64,000 bases of DNA from Furfurilactobacillus entadae (GCF_045862745.1 NZ_BQXN01000011.1:3373-67372), one strand, 5' to 3'; positions 37,990 through 47,518 are shown, counted from the stretch's first letter. Program-made: numbers and translations. Notes: generated by a model not told the origin, from the sequence alone.

Positions 37990-38080
37990 CAGTGTATTGT
38001 CATCTAACGCAAATAGGGACGCATAGGCGGTTACCTATGCGTCCCTATTCATGTTATCTGTCCGGGTTTAACCGCACACT
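37990..38080 (-). repeat. Hairpin element E6 (short, degenerate member) acting as a terminator
   Basis: A perfect 16-bp stem (AATAGGGACGCATAGG with CCTATGCGTCCCTATT) is framed by TCATCTAACGC on one side and GTTATCTGTCCGGGTTTA on the other. That framing recalls the CTCATCTAAC and TTACCTGAG-GCCTAAAC boxes of the other elements. It starts about 4 bp after the MacB-type gene stop on the minus strand. Confidence 0.6.
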
Positions 38081-38083
38081 GTT

Positions 38084-40009
38084 TTAATCTGCTGAAAGTG
38101 ATTCGATTGGATCCAATTTGGCAGCCTGATGTGATGGTGCCATCGCTGCCAGCAGGCTGATGATGATGCTTGCCAGTAAGCCAAACGTGATGTAACCGGC
38201 CGTCATCTGGATGATGCTGAAGTGAATGGCCGCACCCGCCACGTGATTGATCAACAGTTCAACCAACCATGCGAGGATGATCCCAACAACAGCACTGAAC
38301 AGCCCGATAAAGAAGGCTTCTGATACGAACAGGTTTCGAATGTCGCGACGACGAACCCCAAGGGCCCGCAGAACACCGATTTCCTTGGTCCGTTCTGAAA
38401 CACTGATGTACAGCACCACAATAATCATGATTGCTGAGACCAGCAGTGAGATTGCCGCAATTCCAGCCAGAACGTAGAAGGCCAGTGAAATGTACGTGTT
38501 CAGCGAATCAAGGATCGCACCAACACCCGTAATGGTGAAGGCGGTCTTACCGTTCGTCTTCATGCTCTTGATCTTGTCCTGAACGGACTTAGTCGTCTGA
38601 ACGTTACTTGTATCAACCGTTGCGAAGTTTGGCCGTAACGTTGCGTTATTGGCCTTATACATGGATTCTAACGTCCCGTATGAAACGGCTGGCGTCCCAG
38701 AGTTGATGATTCCTGAAACTTTCAACTTCTGCGTCATGGCAATTGGCTGGTTGTTATCGCCCATGGCCGTCGCACTGAACGTTACTGTCTTACCAACCAG
38801 TGATTTGTAGTTACTCTTGTTCAACTTCTTTGCGACATCCTTGGTTAACAGGATCTCATTTTTACCAGGCTTTGAACCGGTCTTAATGTCAGAGGCTTTT
38901 TCCGTCTTATTCCATGTTTGGAATTGGAACATCCGCTGCGTCTTACCGCTATAATCAACCTGGGCCCCATTAGCGATGTAGTAACCAGGCACAACGTCAT
39001 CGACACCCTTGACCTTCTTCATCCGGTCACGGTCAGCCTTGGTCACTTCCACAGCCTTGACCGCCGTTTCCTGACTGGTCTTCTTGGCGACCTGAACGGC
39101 CGTTGGATTGATTTGACTTTCAATTTGATCATTCATGTACCCCTTAACCCCGTTCCCAAGGGACAGCATTAAGATGACACTGAAGATCCCAATCGCACCA
39201 CCAAAGATGATCAACAGATTCCGTTTGGTGTTGTAACGCATGTGTTGCAAACTCATCTTTAACGTTGACCGGAAGCTCAGGTGCTTAGTCTTCGTTGACA
39301 ATTGTGGACCTTCAACAGGGAATGGATCCTTCAGCTGACGGTCTTCGTTGATTTTCCCGTCTTCCATGTGCACGATCCGGGTGCCGTGGTTCGCCACGTC
39401 CTGACTATGCGTAACACAGATCACCAGCTTGCCGCTCTCAGCGATGCCGTCCATCAATTCCAAGATTTCCTTGGTGTTTTGCGAATCCAGCGCACCCGTT
39501 GGTTCATCCGCAATGATGATGTCAGGGTCGGAGGCTAATGCCCGAGCAATGGCAACACGTTGCTTTTGACCGCCTGAAATCTGGTTGGGATACTTGTGGA
39601 TGTGGTCGCCTAAACCCACTTGCTTTAGTAGGTTTGTGGCCCGTTCAACCTGTTCGTGGTGGGACAAATTGGTCATTTCCAAGCTCACCATAACGTTGTC
39701 TAGCAACGTTAAGTGACTGATCAGGTTAAAACTTTGGAAAATGAACCCAATTGTTTGCCGACGGTAGCTGTCAAGATCACTTTCCTTGGCGGCATGCATG
39801 GACTTGCCTTCTAGTAATACGTCCCCTTCGTAGGCGTGGTCCAGTCCCCCGATGATGTTCATCAACGTTGACTTCCCACCACCAGATTCCCCCAGAATGG
39901 AAACAAATTCGCCACGTTCAAATTTTAAACTAATCCCTTTCAGGACTGGGAATGGCTCTTTGTTCATGTAGTAGGATTTATGAATATCCTTCAACTCTAA
40001 AAAGCTCAC
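38084..40009 (-). CDS. MacB-type ABC transporter (fused ATPase and permease)
   Basis: Residues 1-230 are a MacB/LolD-type ATPase: Walker A GESGGGKST (about 37-45), signature SGGQKQRVAIARA, Walker B DIIIADEPTGALD. A membrane segment near 275 follows, then a large extracellular MacB core domain (about 300-510) and three FtsX-type membrane segments. This is the single-chain MacB layout, used for mechanotransmission and export of peptides or envelope substrates, often in antimicrobial peptide resistance. No separate membrane-fusion protein is adjacent. The divergent DUF4097 protein may be a functional neighbour. Confidence 0.9.
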   Translation of the reverse strand: MSFLELKDIHKSYYMNKEPFPVLKGISLKFERGEFVSILGESGGGKSTLMNIIGGLDHAYEGDVLLEGKSMHAAKESDLDSYRRQTIGFIFQSFNLISHLTLLDNVMVSLEMTNLSHHEQVERATNLLKQVGLGDHIHKYPNQISGGQKQRVAIARALASDPDIIIADEPTGALDSQNTKEILELMDGIAESGKLVICVTHSQDVANHGTRIVHMEDGKINEDRQLKDPFPVEGPQLSTKTKHLSFRSTLKMSLQHMRYNTKRNLLIIFGGAIGIFSVILMLSLGNGVKGYMNDQIESQINPTAVQVAKKTSQETAVKAVEVTKADRDRMKKVKGVDDVVPGYYIANGAQVDYSGKTQRMFQFQTWNKTEKASDIKTGSKPGKNEILLTKDVAKKLNKSNYKSLVGKTVTFSATAMGDNNQPIAMTQKLKVSGIINSGTPAVSYGTLESMYKANNATLRPNFATVDTSNVQTTKSVQDKIKSMKTNGKTAFTITGVGAILDSLNTYISLAFYVLAGIAAISLLVSAIMIIVVLYISVSERTKEIGVLRALGVRRRDIRNLFVSEAFFIGLFSAVVGIILAWLVELLINHVAGAAIHFSIIQMTAGYITFGLLASIIISLLAAMAPSHQAAKLDPIESLSAD

Positions 40010-40308
40010 GGTTATACCCTCTCAATTTCTTTTTGTAGGTCTTTCAAATTGGCTCTAACCTTACCAAATGCCCCCACGTTTAACAATTGATTTTTGTCAT
40101 AAATCACCCAACGTTACACTTTCTTAAAGAATTGTTTCCGATGGAAAGATATGTGAAACAACCATTCATGGACTTAAGCATTTTCCTTAATTCACTAAAG
40201 ATGTTTAAGCTTTTATTAGAACCTTAACTTGTGGCCCCGCTACCCATTCACAGCAACGCTTTGCAATGCTAGGATACAGTTAAAATCATATTTTGGTGGT
40301 GGAGCTCC
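40010..40308. promoter_or_regulatory. Divergent intergenic region, MacB-type and DUF4097 genes
   Basis: There is no gene here. A spaced inverted repeat (TTGTTTC at 40132-40138, GAAACAA at 40155-40161) could be an operator. A GGTGGTGGAG ribosome site precedes the ATG at 40309. I could not assign promoters with confidence. Confidence 0.35.
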
Positions 40309-41223
40309 ATGAAATCGTTCGGCAGTTTTTTTATTCATCGTGCACATAATAATCAGGGGAAAGTCGCCATTGAAATTGGCATGGACACAAAAAAGCCGCT
40401 TCTCGTCAACGCCTTTTCCCGAAGTTTAGCAGCCGTTGACCACATCACGGTCAACTATTCAGCCGCAGAAATCGTCGTCCAGTCAACCGATCGCGGTGAA
40501 CTCACCATGCGTGAATACATGCTGGTGGATGACGAAAGTTACTACGCAAATGTGCAGGAAAACGATCGCACATTAAGCATCAATGCTGGCGCAAGACCGG
40601 CGCGCGATAACCTCCGAATCCGTATTGAGCTCGACATTCCCGCCGCGTATCACGGCCGGTTAGAAATCAGTTCTGTTAGCGGCCCCATCAAACTAACGAA
40701 CCTACACCACCTTCGAAGTTTAGCCATCAGTTCAACAAACGGGCCCATTACCCTCCTTGATCTGTCCATGACCTGCTTGACCATCGATTCCGTGACGGGC
40801 AACATCCAGGGCGAAGATCTTACCGCAGACATGTACACGATCGACGCCATGAGTGGTAACGTGACCCTCATGAACACCAAAGGGGCCTACGCTATTCACT
40901 GCGCTGCTGGGGCTTTAAAGTTAAACGATGCCCATGGCCACGGTAAGTTCACGGTCACTAGTGGAAGCGCCAAGCTGGCCTTTACCGACGTTGACGGCAA
41001 CTTATCCGCCGAATCATCCGCTGGTTCCGTTCGTTTACAGGTTCCCCGCGCGTTGGCCTACAGTTTTAACCTTGAAACGTCCATTGGAAGCTTAAAAACA
41101 CCAGAAATGGCCCACTTTGCAAACAACGAACGCAGTTATCAAACGGGCGCTGTCGGCGGCCCCTCAGACATCACGATCAGCATGTTAACGGTTGTTGGGT
41201 CACTCGCTTTAGAAGCACGATAA
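40309..41223 (+). CDS. DUF4097-type beta-strand repeat protein
   Basis: The 304-residue protein has no signal peptide or membrane segment. From about residue 100 it is a run of short beta repeats of the form VSGPIKLTNL, TNGPITLLDL, VTGNIQGEDL and MSGNVTLMNT, about 20 residues apart. This is the DUF4097/adhesin-like right-handed beta pattern. Such proteins often sit beside PspC- or LiaX-type envelope stress genes, where they bind membrane or peptide signals. A link to the divergent MacB-type transporter is inference. Confidence 0.75.
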   Translation: MKSFGSFFIHRAHNNQGKVAIEIGMDTKKPLLVNAFSRSLAAVDHITVNYSAAEIVVQSTDRGELTMREYMLVDDESYYANVQENDRTLSINAGARPARDNLRIRIELDIPAAYHGRLEISSVSGPIKLTNLHHLRSLAISSTNGPITLLDLSMTCLTIDSVTGNIQGEDLTADMYTIDAMSGNVTLMNTKGAYAIHCAAGALKLNDAHGHGKFTVTSGSAKLAFTDVDGNLSAESSAGSVRLQVPRALAYSFNLETSIGSLKTPEMAHFANNERSYQTGAVGGPSDITISMLTVVGSLALEAR

Positions 41224-41242
41224 CCTTTTGCTTTTCAATAAA

Positions 41243-41295
41243 AAAAACGGTGGTTAAAACCGGGCTTAATCGACCCCATTTTAACCACCGTTTTT
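41243..41295 (+). terminator. Terminator of the DUF4097 gene
   Basis: AAAAACGGTGGTTAAAA pairs with TTTTAACCACCGTTTTT around a loop of about 19 nt, 20 bp after the stop codon. Confidence 0.85.
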
Positions 41296-41334
41296 GTTTA
41301 CGCTTCAAACGGCGTCTTAACCCAGTCTCGTTCT

Positions 41335-41467
41335 GACTGCCGAAAACGCGAACTGAAGCGCAGGCTTCGACTCATCTAAGAGAAACACCCCCTTCATGAA
41401 CAAAGAACGTCCATAAAGGGGGTGTTTCTCTTAGATGAGGGAGCCTAAACGCGCTTCAGTTCGCTCT
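41335..41467 (-). repeat. Hairpin element E3 downstream of potD
   Basis: This is a full single copy. The outer stem pairs GCGAACTGAAGCGC with GCGCTTCAGTTCGC. The middle stem pairs CTCATCTAAGAGAAAC with GTTTCTCTTAGATGAG, and ACCCCCTT with AAGGGGGT. On the minus strand it begins two bases after the potD stop. Its stems differ from E1/E2 by paired changes. Confidence 0.88.
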
Positions 41468-41469
41468 CC

Positions 41470-42549
41470 TTATTTTCTAAACATCTTAAATTGCAGGAAC
41501 AGATCGTTATACAATCCCGTGTCCTTCACACCCAGATCCTGATAGATCTGCGTATTCTTCACTACACTAGCGCTTGGATAAAATTCCTTATCGTTACGCA
41601 CCGCCGCTGGCAACAGTTTCTCTGCCGCACTGTTGGGCGTTGAATACCCAACGTAGGCCGCATTTTGTTTAGCATTTTCCGGTCGATTCATAAAGTTAAT
41701 GAACGCGTAAGCCGCCTTCACATGTTTGGCCGTCTTTGGAATCACAAAACTATCCACCCAGAGGTTCGTGCCCTCTTTCGGAATGACATAGTGCAGGTGA
41801 TCATTGTTACTGATCATCTCCGCTGCATTGCCAGAGTAGGTCACGGCCACAGCAGCTTCATTTTGCTCCATGTACATCATGATCTCATCGTCTAAAACGG
41901 CCTTCACGTTTGGTGTCAGCGTCGTTAGCTTGCGCTCCGCCGCGTTTAGTTGCGTCGTGCTAGTCGTGTTCACCGAGTGACCCTGGGCCATTAACGCCAT
42001 CCCCAGAATGTCTCTGGACGAGTCCACCAACATAATGTTGTCCTTGAACTGTGGCGACCACAGATCATTCCAGCCGGTAATGGTTCCGGGTTTCACAAAT
42101 TTATCGTTATAAACAATCCCCAGCGTTCCCCAAAAGTATGGAACCGAGTATTCATTGTGCGGATCAAACGCCAGATTTTTAAACTGCGGCGAGACGTTGT
42201 TCATCCCCGTTAACTGCCGTTGATCCAACTTTTTCAACAGGTGATCGGCCTTCATCCGCTGAACCATGTACTCACTCGGCACGGTCAAATCATACGAGGT
42301 GCCACCCTGCTTGATCTTAGTAAACATTGATTCGTTACTATCAAACGTTTGGTAAGAAACGTGAATCCCCGTTTCATGTTCAAACTTTTTAATTAATGCC
42401 GGGTCGATATAATCGCCCCAGTTATAGAGGTTTAGCACGTTGTCGCCAGTCCCCGTGATACCTTGTGACCGCTGGAGGTGCTGTGACATCACCGCTAGCC
42501 CTGCACTAATTGCTAAAACTGCAATCACCAAACTCATTAGCCGTTTCAT
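41470..42549 (-). CDS. potD: Spermidine/putrescine-binding protein PotD
   Basis: The 359-residue extracellular solute-binding protein has an N-terminal signal or anchor segment (residues 5-22), but no lipobox Cys. The mature start LYNWGDYIDPALIKKFEHET is typical of PotD. It would deliver polyamines to the PotBC permease. It is the last gene of potA-potB-potC-potD, overlapping potC by 4 bp, and is followed by hairpin element E3. The missing lipobox suggests retention by the uncleaved hydrophobic anchor. Confidence 0.92.
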   Translation of the reverse strand: MKRLMSLVIAVLAISAGLAVMSQHLQRSQGITGTGDNVLNLYNWGDYIDPALIKKFEHETGIHVSYQTFDSNESMFTKIKQGGTSYDLTVPSEYMVQRMKADHLLKKLDQRQLTGMNNVSPQFKNLAFDPHNEYSVPYFWGTLGIVYNDKFVKPGTITGWNDLWSPQFKDNIMLVDSSRDILGMALMAQGHSVNTTSTTQLNAAERKLTTLTPNVKAVLDDEIMMYMEQNEAAVAVTYSGNAAEMISNNDHLHYVIPKEGTNLWVDSFVIPKTAKHVKAAYAFINFMNRPENAKQNAAYVGYSTPNSAAEKLLPAAVRNDKEFYPSASVVKNTQIYQDLGVKDTGLYNDLFLQFKMFRK

Positions 42550-43379
42550 TTGATCACCGCCTCAGTTTGTTCATTACGCAAGCGGTTCTTCACCTTCCGG
42601 CTCTGGTGTGCCTGACCAAACACATAGTACCCCGCAATGAGCACTAACGAAACAAGGAACCACAACGCTGACAACGCGTTGATCTCAAGGTCGACCCCCT
42701 GCCGCGCACGCGAGTAAATTTCCACGGATAGCGTTGAGAAGCCGTTTCCTGTTACAAAGAACGTGACAGCAAAGTCATCCAACGAATAGGTGATTGCCAT
42801 GAAGAAACCCGCTAAAATACCGGGCATGATGGCTGGTAAAATCACGCGTGTCAACGTTTGCCACGCATTTGCACCTAAATCAGCCGCAGCCGAAATCATT
42901 GAGGCGTTCATTTCGTTTAGCTTTGGTAGGACCAACAACACAACGATCGGAATGGAAAAGGCAATGTGGCTAAGCAACACTGACACAAAGCCCAGTCGCA
43001 GCCCTAACATCGTGAAGAAAATCAGAAAACTGGCCCCGATAATGACGTCGGGTGAGACCATCAAAATATTGTTAAACGATAACACCGTTTGCCGAATGGC
43101 CCGGTGCCGGGTCTCATAAACGGCTAATGCCCCCGCCGTCCCGATAATCGTCGCGCATAACGACGACAGGAGGGCCACAATTAGCGTGTTTAAGACGATT
43201 TGAAGTAACCGGGGGTCATTAAACAGCGTTTGGTAATGCGCCCACGTAAAGCCCTGAAAATGGCCCATCGTGTTGCCCTTGCTAAATGAGTACAGCACCA
43301 AGAATAGAATCGGTGCGTACAAAATGACGAAGACCACGATCAGATAGGTGCGCGCCCACCCTGATAATTTACTTTTCAT
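42546..43379 (-). CDS. potC: Spermidine/putrescine permease PotC
   Basis: The 277-residue inner subunit has six membrane segments and the binding-protein-dependent permease EAA-type loop (AADLGANAWQTLTRVILPAIMP, in part, near residue 170). It forms the channel with PotB. It overlaps potB and potD by 11 and 4 bp, so translation is coupled. Confidence 0.93.
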   Translation of the reverse strand: MKSKLSGWARTYLIVVFVILYAPILFLVLYSFSKGNTMGHFQGFTWAHYQTLFNDPRLLQIVLNTLIVALLSSLCATIIGTAGALAVYETRHRAIRQTVLSFNNILMVSPDVIIGASFLIFFTMLGLRLGFVSVLLSHIAFSIPIVVLLVLPKLNEMNASMISAAADLGANAWQTLTRVILPAIMPGILAGFFMAITYSLDDFAVTFFVTGNGFSTLSVEIYSRARQGVDLEINALSALWFLVSLVLIAGYYVFGQAHQSRKVKNRLRNEQTEAVIK

Positions 43380-44184
43380 GGCGTTTGGCCCCCTTTCTCC
43401 GTTCGCCAGTAACCAGCATCGTTAGCAACATGGCCACAATTAGGACAACCCCAATCGTGGACCCCATGCCCCAGTTTTGTGTAACCAGGAAGTGCTGTTC
43501 AATTGCAGTCCCCAGCGTAATCACACGGTTTCCCCCAATCAAGCGGGTAATCATGAATAGTGATAGTGACGGGATAAAAACAGCTTGAACCCCTGCCTTC
43601 ACGCCATCCAAGGTCAACGGAAAGATGACCCGACTAAACGTTTGCCACGGACTGGCCCCTAAATCACGGCTGGCATTCACATACGATGGTTTTAGCTCTG
43701 CAATCGCGTTGTAGATTGGAAGAATCATAAACGGAATTTCAATGTAGGTCGCCACGAACAAAAAGCTCGCGTCTGTAAACAGGAGTTGCTTTGGGCCAAT
43801 CCCAACTAGGGACAAAAAACTATCTACGGACCCACTGCGTGAAAGCAGGCCAATAAAGGCGTACGTCTTTAATAAGAGGTTGATCCACGTAGGTAAAATG
43901 ATCAAAAGAAGCCATAACTGTTTATGCTTTAATTGATTCAGTAAATACGCCGTTGGGTAACTGATCAAAAGGGTGATCAGCGTAATCAAAAAGGCGTACC
44001 ACACGGAGTTAAACGTCATTTTCAGGTACACACTGGACTGAAAATACGTGGCGTAGTTTCCTAACGTTGCGTGCCCCGCAACGTTGAAAAATGATTGATA
44101 AACAATCAGGATCACCGGTGCGACCACAAACAGTGCAAGCCACAAGCCATACGGAATGTAATAAAAAAGTTTATTCTGTTTCAC
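43369..44184 (-). CDS. potB: Spermidine/putrescine permease PotB
   Basis: The 271-residue permease has six membrane segments and the EAA-like loop ASRDLGASPWQTFSRVIFP (near residue 170), which contacts the PotA ATPase. It pairs with PotC. The start overlaps the potA end by 4 bp. Confidence 0.93.
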   Translation of the reverse strand: MKQNKLFYYIPYGLWLALFVVAPVILIVYQSFFNVAGHATLGNYATYFQSSVYLKMTFNSVWYAFLITLITLLISYPTAYLLNQLKHKQLWLLLIILPTWINLLLKTYAFIGLLSRSGSVDSFLSLVGIGPKQLLFTDASFLFVATYIEIPFMILPIYNAIAELKPSYVNASRDLGASPWQTFSRVIFPLTLDGVKAGVQAVFIPSLSLFMITRLIGGNRVITLGTAIEQHFLVTQNWGMGSTIGVVLIVAMLLTMLVTGERRKGAKRHEK

Positions 44185-45281
44185 CGGTCTGATTCCTCAC
44201 CTTCATACGTTTCCAGCCGAGCATCAAAATCTTCCTCGGACTCGTTAAACCGCATGACGTGAATGTCCTCCGGATCAAAGAACAGGCCCACTTGAGCCCC
44301 CACTTCCGTTCGGTGAATGGATTGGATGCGCCACGGATTACCCGTTTCATCGTGGCCGGTAATTTCAAAGAACACGCCGCGAAACAGCTGCGTATCAACC
44401 GTAATATCCAGCATCCCCTGATCCACCGTGGTGATGTCTAAGTCTTCAGGTCGAAGGACAACCTCAACCGGCTCATTTGGCTTCATCCCGGCGTCCACAC
44501 AATCAAACTCCTTACCGGCAAACATGACCCGGTAATCACGAACCATTCGCCCACGAACAATGTTACTTTCACCAATAAAATCAGCGACAAAGTGGTTGAT
44601 TGGTTCATCATAAATGTCCACTGGCGTTCCGGTTTGTAAGATTTGGCCGCTGTTTAACACAAAAATTTCATCACTCATGGCCAAGGCCTCTTCCTGGTCA
44701 TGTGTCACAAAAATAAACGTGATTCCCAACCGTTGTTGCAATGCACGAAGCTCATACTGCATTTCTTTACGAAGTTTCATGTCCAGTGCTGACAGCGGTT
44801 CATCAAGCAACAAGACGTCCGGTTCATTGACGATGGCACGCGCAATCGCCACCCGCTGCTGCTGACCGCCAGATAGTTCGTTGATTTCGCGGTTTTCAAA
44901 ACCAGATAATTGCACCATTTTTAGCGCATCCAGGACCCGGGTTTTCATTTCCGCCTTCGCCACTTTACGCAAGGTCAACGGAAAGGCCACGTTATCAAAA
45001 ACGTTTAAATGCGGAAATAACGCATAATCCTGAAAGACCGTGTTTACTTTTCGCTTATTTGCCGGGACGTCGTTGATCCGTTTGCCGTCAAAGAGGACGT
45101 CCCCACTGGTGGCATCCGTAAAGCCCGCAATCAGCCGCAAAATTGTGGTTTTCCCACAACCAGACGGGCCGAGGAGCGTATAAAATTTTCCTTGTTCAAT
45201 TTCAAAATCAATCCCTTTAAGAACCGTGGTGTCATCGTAGCGCTTCACGATGTTCTTAAATTCAATAATGGTTTTTGCCAA
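44181..45281 (-). CDS. potA: Spermidine/putrescine ABC ATPase PotA
   Basis: The ATPase is 366 residues from the TTG at 45281, which I prefer because GGAGGG lies 6 nt upstream; an ATG 7 codons earlier is also open. It has Walker A GPSGCGKTT (about 34-42), signature LSGGQQQRVAIARA, Walker B VLLLDEPLSALD and the H-loop FVTHDQEEA. A C-terminal TOBE regulatory domain lies from about 280. It is the first gene of the pot operon and powers polyamine uptake. Confidence 0.95.
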   Translation of the reverse strand: MAKTIIEFKNIVKRYDDTTVLKGIDFEIEQGKFYTLLGPSGCGKTTILRLIAGFTDATSGDVLFDGKRINDVPANKRKVNTVFQDYALFPHLNVFDNVAFPLTLRKVAKAEMKTRVLDALKMVQLSGFENREINELSGGQQQRVAIARAIVNEPDVLLLDEPLSALDMKLRKEMQYELRALQQRLGITFIFVTHDQEEALAMSDEIFVLNSGQILQTGTPVDIYDEPINHFVADFIGESNIVRGRMVRDYRVMFAGKEFDCVDAGMKPNEPVEVVLRPEDLDITTVDQGMLDITVDTQLFRGVFFEITGHDETGNPWRIQSIHRTEVGAQVGLFFDPEDIHVMRFNESEEDFDARLETYEGEESDR

Positions 45282-45455
45282 GCGTGTTCCCTCCATCACC
45301 ATTAAATCTGCACTCTCATGCGGTTTCTATCGGCTTTCATAGTACCCGAAAATAACGTAAATAACTAGCAAATTTCATGACGTCCGTTAAGTGTTAACGC
45401 CATGTAATAAATCCACCTGACCCCGCGCAGGATCAAGTGATCATCGTTGAATGGT

Positions 45456-45588
45456 TCTGACTGCCGAAAACGCGATTAAACCGTCAGACCCCTACTCATC
45501 TAACGTAAAAGCGCACCCACGGACAAAGACCGTCCGTAGGTGCGCTTTTACGTTACCTGAGTAGGCCTAAACGGCGTTTTAATCGCTC
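45456..45588 (-). repeat. Hairpin element E4 downstream of the OppA-type gene
   Basis: This is a full single copy. The outer stem pairs GCGATTAAA with TTTAATCGC, and the inner stem pairs ACGTAAAAGCGCACC with GGTGCGCTTTTACGT. The tip is GGAC-aaagacc-GTCC. The stems differ in sequence from E1-E3 but keep their pairing. On the minus strand it begins 7 bp after the oppA-like stop. Confidence 0.88.
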
Positions 45589-45595
45589 TCCTAAC

Positions 45596-47227
45596 CTACT
45601 TGATATAAACGTCGCGGAAGAACAATGACGTTCCGTTTGGATCAATCGTTAAGCCCTTGACGTCTGGTCGTTGCATGTACACGTAAGCGCCCTGGAAGAC
45701 CGGTGCCGCAAACGCGTCATTCTTTACAATCTGATGTTCAGCATCCTTTAAGAATTCCCACCGCTTCGTTGGGTTCGTTGCGTAAGTCGTGTTCGCTTCC
45801 ACCACGTCCTTCAAGTACGTTGGGTTCTTGTAGTCATCATCCAAGTGGTATGCCCCACCATCCGTAATGAATTGGTAAGGATCTTGGTAATCAGGACTCC
45901 AAATTCCGTAAATGATGTCGAATTGGTAATTATGACCGAAGTTTAACCGCTGCTTCAACGGCACTTCACGCACGTTGATCTTCAATCCTGGCAAGGTCTT
46001 TTCGTACGAGCTCTGCATGAATTCTGCGACAGCCTTTGATTCTGGTGTATCAGCTGATAAGAATTCCAACGTGAGGTTTTTCTTCCCTAGTTCACGGAGC
46101 CCTTCCTTAAATTCCTTTTGAGCATACTTCTTGTCGTACGGTGTCAAATCGCCACTGTACTTCCGGAAGTCTTCACCGTTTGCGTTTGAAACAAAGTTAG
46201 CCGGAACCATCCCGTTCAGCGGTGTGGACCCATCCTGTAACACGTTATTCGTTAATTGCGACTTATTGAAGCCCGTTGCCAGCGCCCGCCGAATGTGCAC
46301 GTTTGCCGTTGCCGCCCGCTTCGTATTGAAGTTAAGATACCCAATGGCCGGAATTTTCCGACTGTGGTAGCCCTCACGCCCCTTATACTGCTTGACGTAT
46401 TCATTATCGAGATCAATAAAGTCGAGCTTACCTGATTGATACAGGTTTGCCGCGGTACTTTCAGACTTAACCGTCGACATGGAAATCTTCTTGATCTTCA
46501 CGTCCTTGGCGCCCCAGTAGTCGTTGTTCTTTACAAACGTCCACTTGTCGTTTGTTCCCGTCCAACCGGTCACTTTAAACGGCCCGTTGTAAATGGCGTG
46601 TTCAGAGCTCGTCCCGTAGGCAGCCCCCTGTTTCTTAACGTACGCTTCATCCTGTGGTGCGTACGGTGCCGTTGCCAATAATTGGTTCAGGTACGTGATC
46701 GGGTTTGCCAACGTCACTTGCAACGTGCGTTTGCCCAGTGCTTTGACCCCTAAATCAGAAAGGGGCTTTTTCCCAAGCCGAACATCCTGACCATTGGCCA
46801 ATGCGTCCATGTTTTGTGAGTTTGGTGACCCTGTTGTGGGATCAACCACCTTCTGCCATGCGTACACATAGTTGGCGGCTGTTACGTCATCGCCGTTCGT
46901 CCACTTGTTCTTTCGCAGCGTAAACGTGTACACCTTTTGATCCTGTGATACCTTCACGGATTCTGCGCCCGCTAACACTGGTTTTCCATCCTTACCAATT
47001 CGGTACAAGCCCTCAATTGAGTTTTGGATGGCTTCGCCAGAACTGATGTCAGAATATTTGTTACTGTTCAACGTTGCTAATGCGTCAACGGTCCCAATTC
47101 GAAAATTATTCTTACTGGTTGTTGCCTGCTTATTATTGCCACATGCTGCTAACGTAACTGCCGCTACAATAAGCATTGCAGCCACACTCATGATGCGTCC
47201 AGTTTTCTTTAACTGTAAACGTCTCAC
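45596..47227 (-). CDS. OppA-type peptide-binding lipoprotein
   Basis: The protein is 543 residues long. The N-terminus has a basic region (RRLQLKKTGR), a hydrophobic core and a lipobox (TLAAC, Cys near residue 29), so it is a membrane-anchored lipoprotein. The rest is a family-5 solute-binding fold of normal length, with the usual YTFTLRKNKWTNGDDVTA segment. No permease or ATPase genes are adjacent, so it must share transport partners elsewhere. The GTG start at 47227 has a weak GGGG site. Two Cys-rich leader peptides and a terminator precede it. This suggests cysteine-dependent control and a CtaP-like role in cysteine or peptide uptake, which is inference. Confidence 0.88.
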   Translation of the reverse strand: MRRLQLKKTGRIMSVAAMLIVAAVTLAACGNNKQATTSKNNFRIGTVDALATLNSNKYSDISSGEAIQNSIEGLYRIGKDGKPVLAGAESVKVSQDQKVYTFTLRKNKWTNGDDVTAANYVYAWQKVVDPTTGSPNSQNMDALANGQDVRLGKKPLSDLGVKALGKRTLQVTLANPITYLNQLLATAPYAPQDEAYVKKQGAAYGTSSEHAIYNGPFKVTGWTGTNDKWTFVKNNDYWGAKDVKIKKISMSTVKSESTAANLYQSGKLDFIDLDNEYVKQYKGREGYHSRKIPAIGYLNFNTKRAATANVHIRRALATGFNKSQLTNNVLQDGSTPLNGMVPANFVSNANGEDFRKYSGDLTPYDKKYAQKEFKEGLRELGKKNLTLEFLSADTPESKAVAEFMQSSYEKTLPGLKINVREVPLKQRLNFGHNYQFDIIYGIWSPDYQDPYQFITDGGAYHLDDDYKNPTYLKDVVEANTTYATNPTKRWEFLKDAEHQIVKNDAFAAPVFQGAYVYMQRPDVKGLTIDPNGTSLFFRDVYIK

Positions 47228-47278
47228 ACTCTTCGCCCCGTACTTTCTTTACGAATTATTTTTTAATGATGGCTATAA

Positions 47279-47332
47279 TTAATATTCACACTGTTCTAAC
47301 TGGTTACACACGTTCAGACAACATCGTTTCAT
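47279..47332 (-). CDS. Second Cys-rich leader peptide, 17 residues
   Basis: The product is MKRCCLNVCNQLEQCEY, with four Cys. A GGAGGTT ribosome site lies 10 nt upstream of the ATG. The frame sits between the attenuator terminator and the OppA-type gene, ending 51 bp before that start. The Cys density makes chance unlikely, given the Cys-rich leader just upstream. It is not a known protein; a regulatory uORF is the likely role. Confidence 0.5.
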   Translation of the reverse strand: MKRCCLNVCNQLEQCEY

Positions 47333-47356
47333 CTTCGCTTAACCTCCATAATGACA

Positions 47357-47390
47357 ACATAAAAGGCCCGACCAACAAGTGGTCGAGCCT
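47357..47390 (-). terminator. Attenuator terminator upstream of the OppA-type gene
   Basis: AGGCCCGACCA (47364-47374) pairs with TGGTCGAGCCT (47380-47390) with one mismatch and a 5-nt loop, followed on the minus strand by TTTTATG. Its upstream arm overlaps a segment (47373-47382) that can instead pair with the leader ORF at 47434-47443. Confidence 0.75.
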
Positions 47391-47425
47391 AGTTTACCTC
47401 GTCTAATTAACCACGACGCTGTAAC

Positions 47426-47518
47426 CTAGATGCCCACCTGTTGAACCACACTAAAACAAGCACACAGACATTGTGTACAAGTAGCAAATTCAACAAGGTT
47501 CATTGTGGACATCATCAT
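47426..47518 (-). CDS. Leader peptide with a Cys cluster, 30 residues
   Basis: The small frame has an excellent ribosome site (CGGGAGG, 5 nt from the first ATG) and starts about 22 nt after a predicted transcription start. It begins MMMSTM, has CTQCLCAC at residues 14-21 (four Cys in eight positions) and ends in QQVGI. A terminator follows 35 bp downstream, then a second Cys-rich frame and the OppA-type gene. The layout is that of an attenuation leader peptide read by charged cysteinyl-tRNA. It has no similarity that I recognise to a folded protein. Confidence 0.65.
   Translation of the reverse strand: MMMSTMNLVEFATCTQCLCACFSVVQQVGI

Noticed and set aside
41470..42549. potD as a broken gene because it lacks a lipobox
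   Set aside because: Length and motifs are normal, the operon is intact, and some PotD homologues keep a membrane anchor instead of a lipid.
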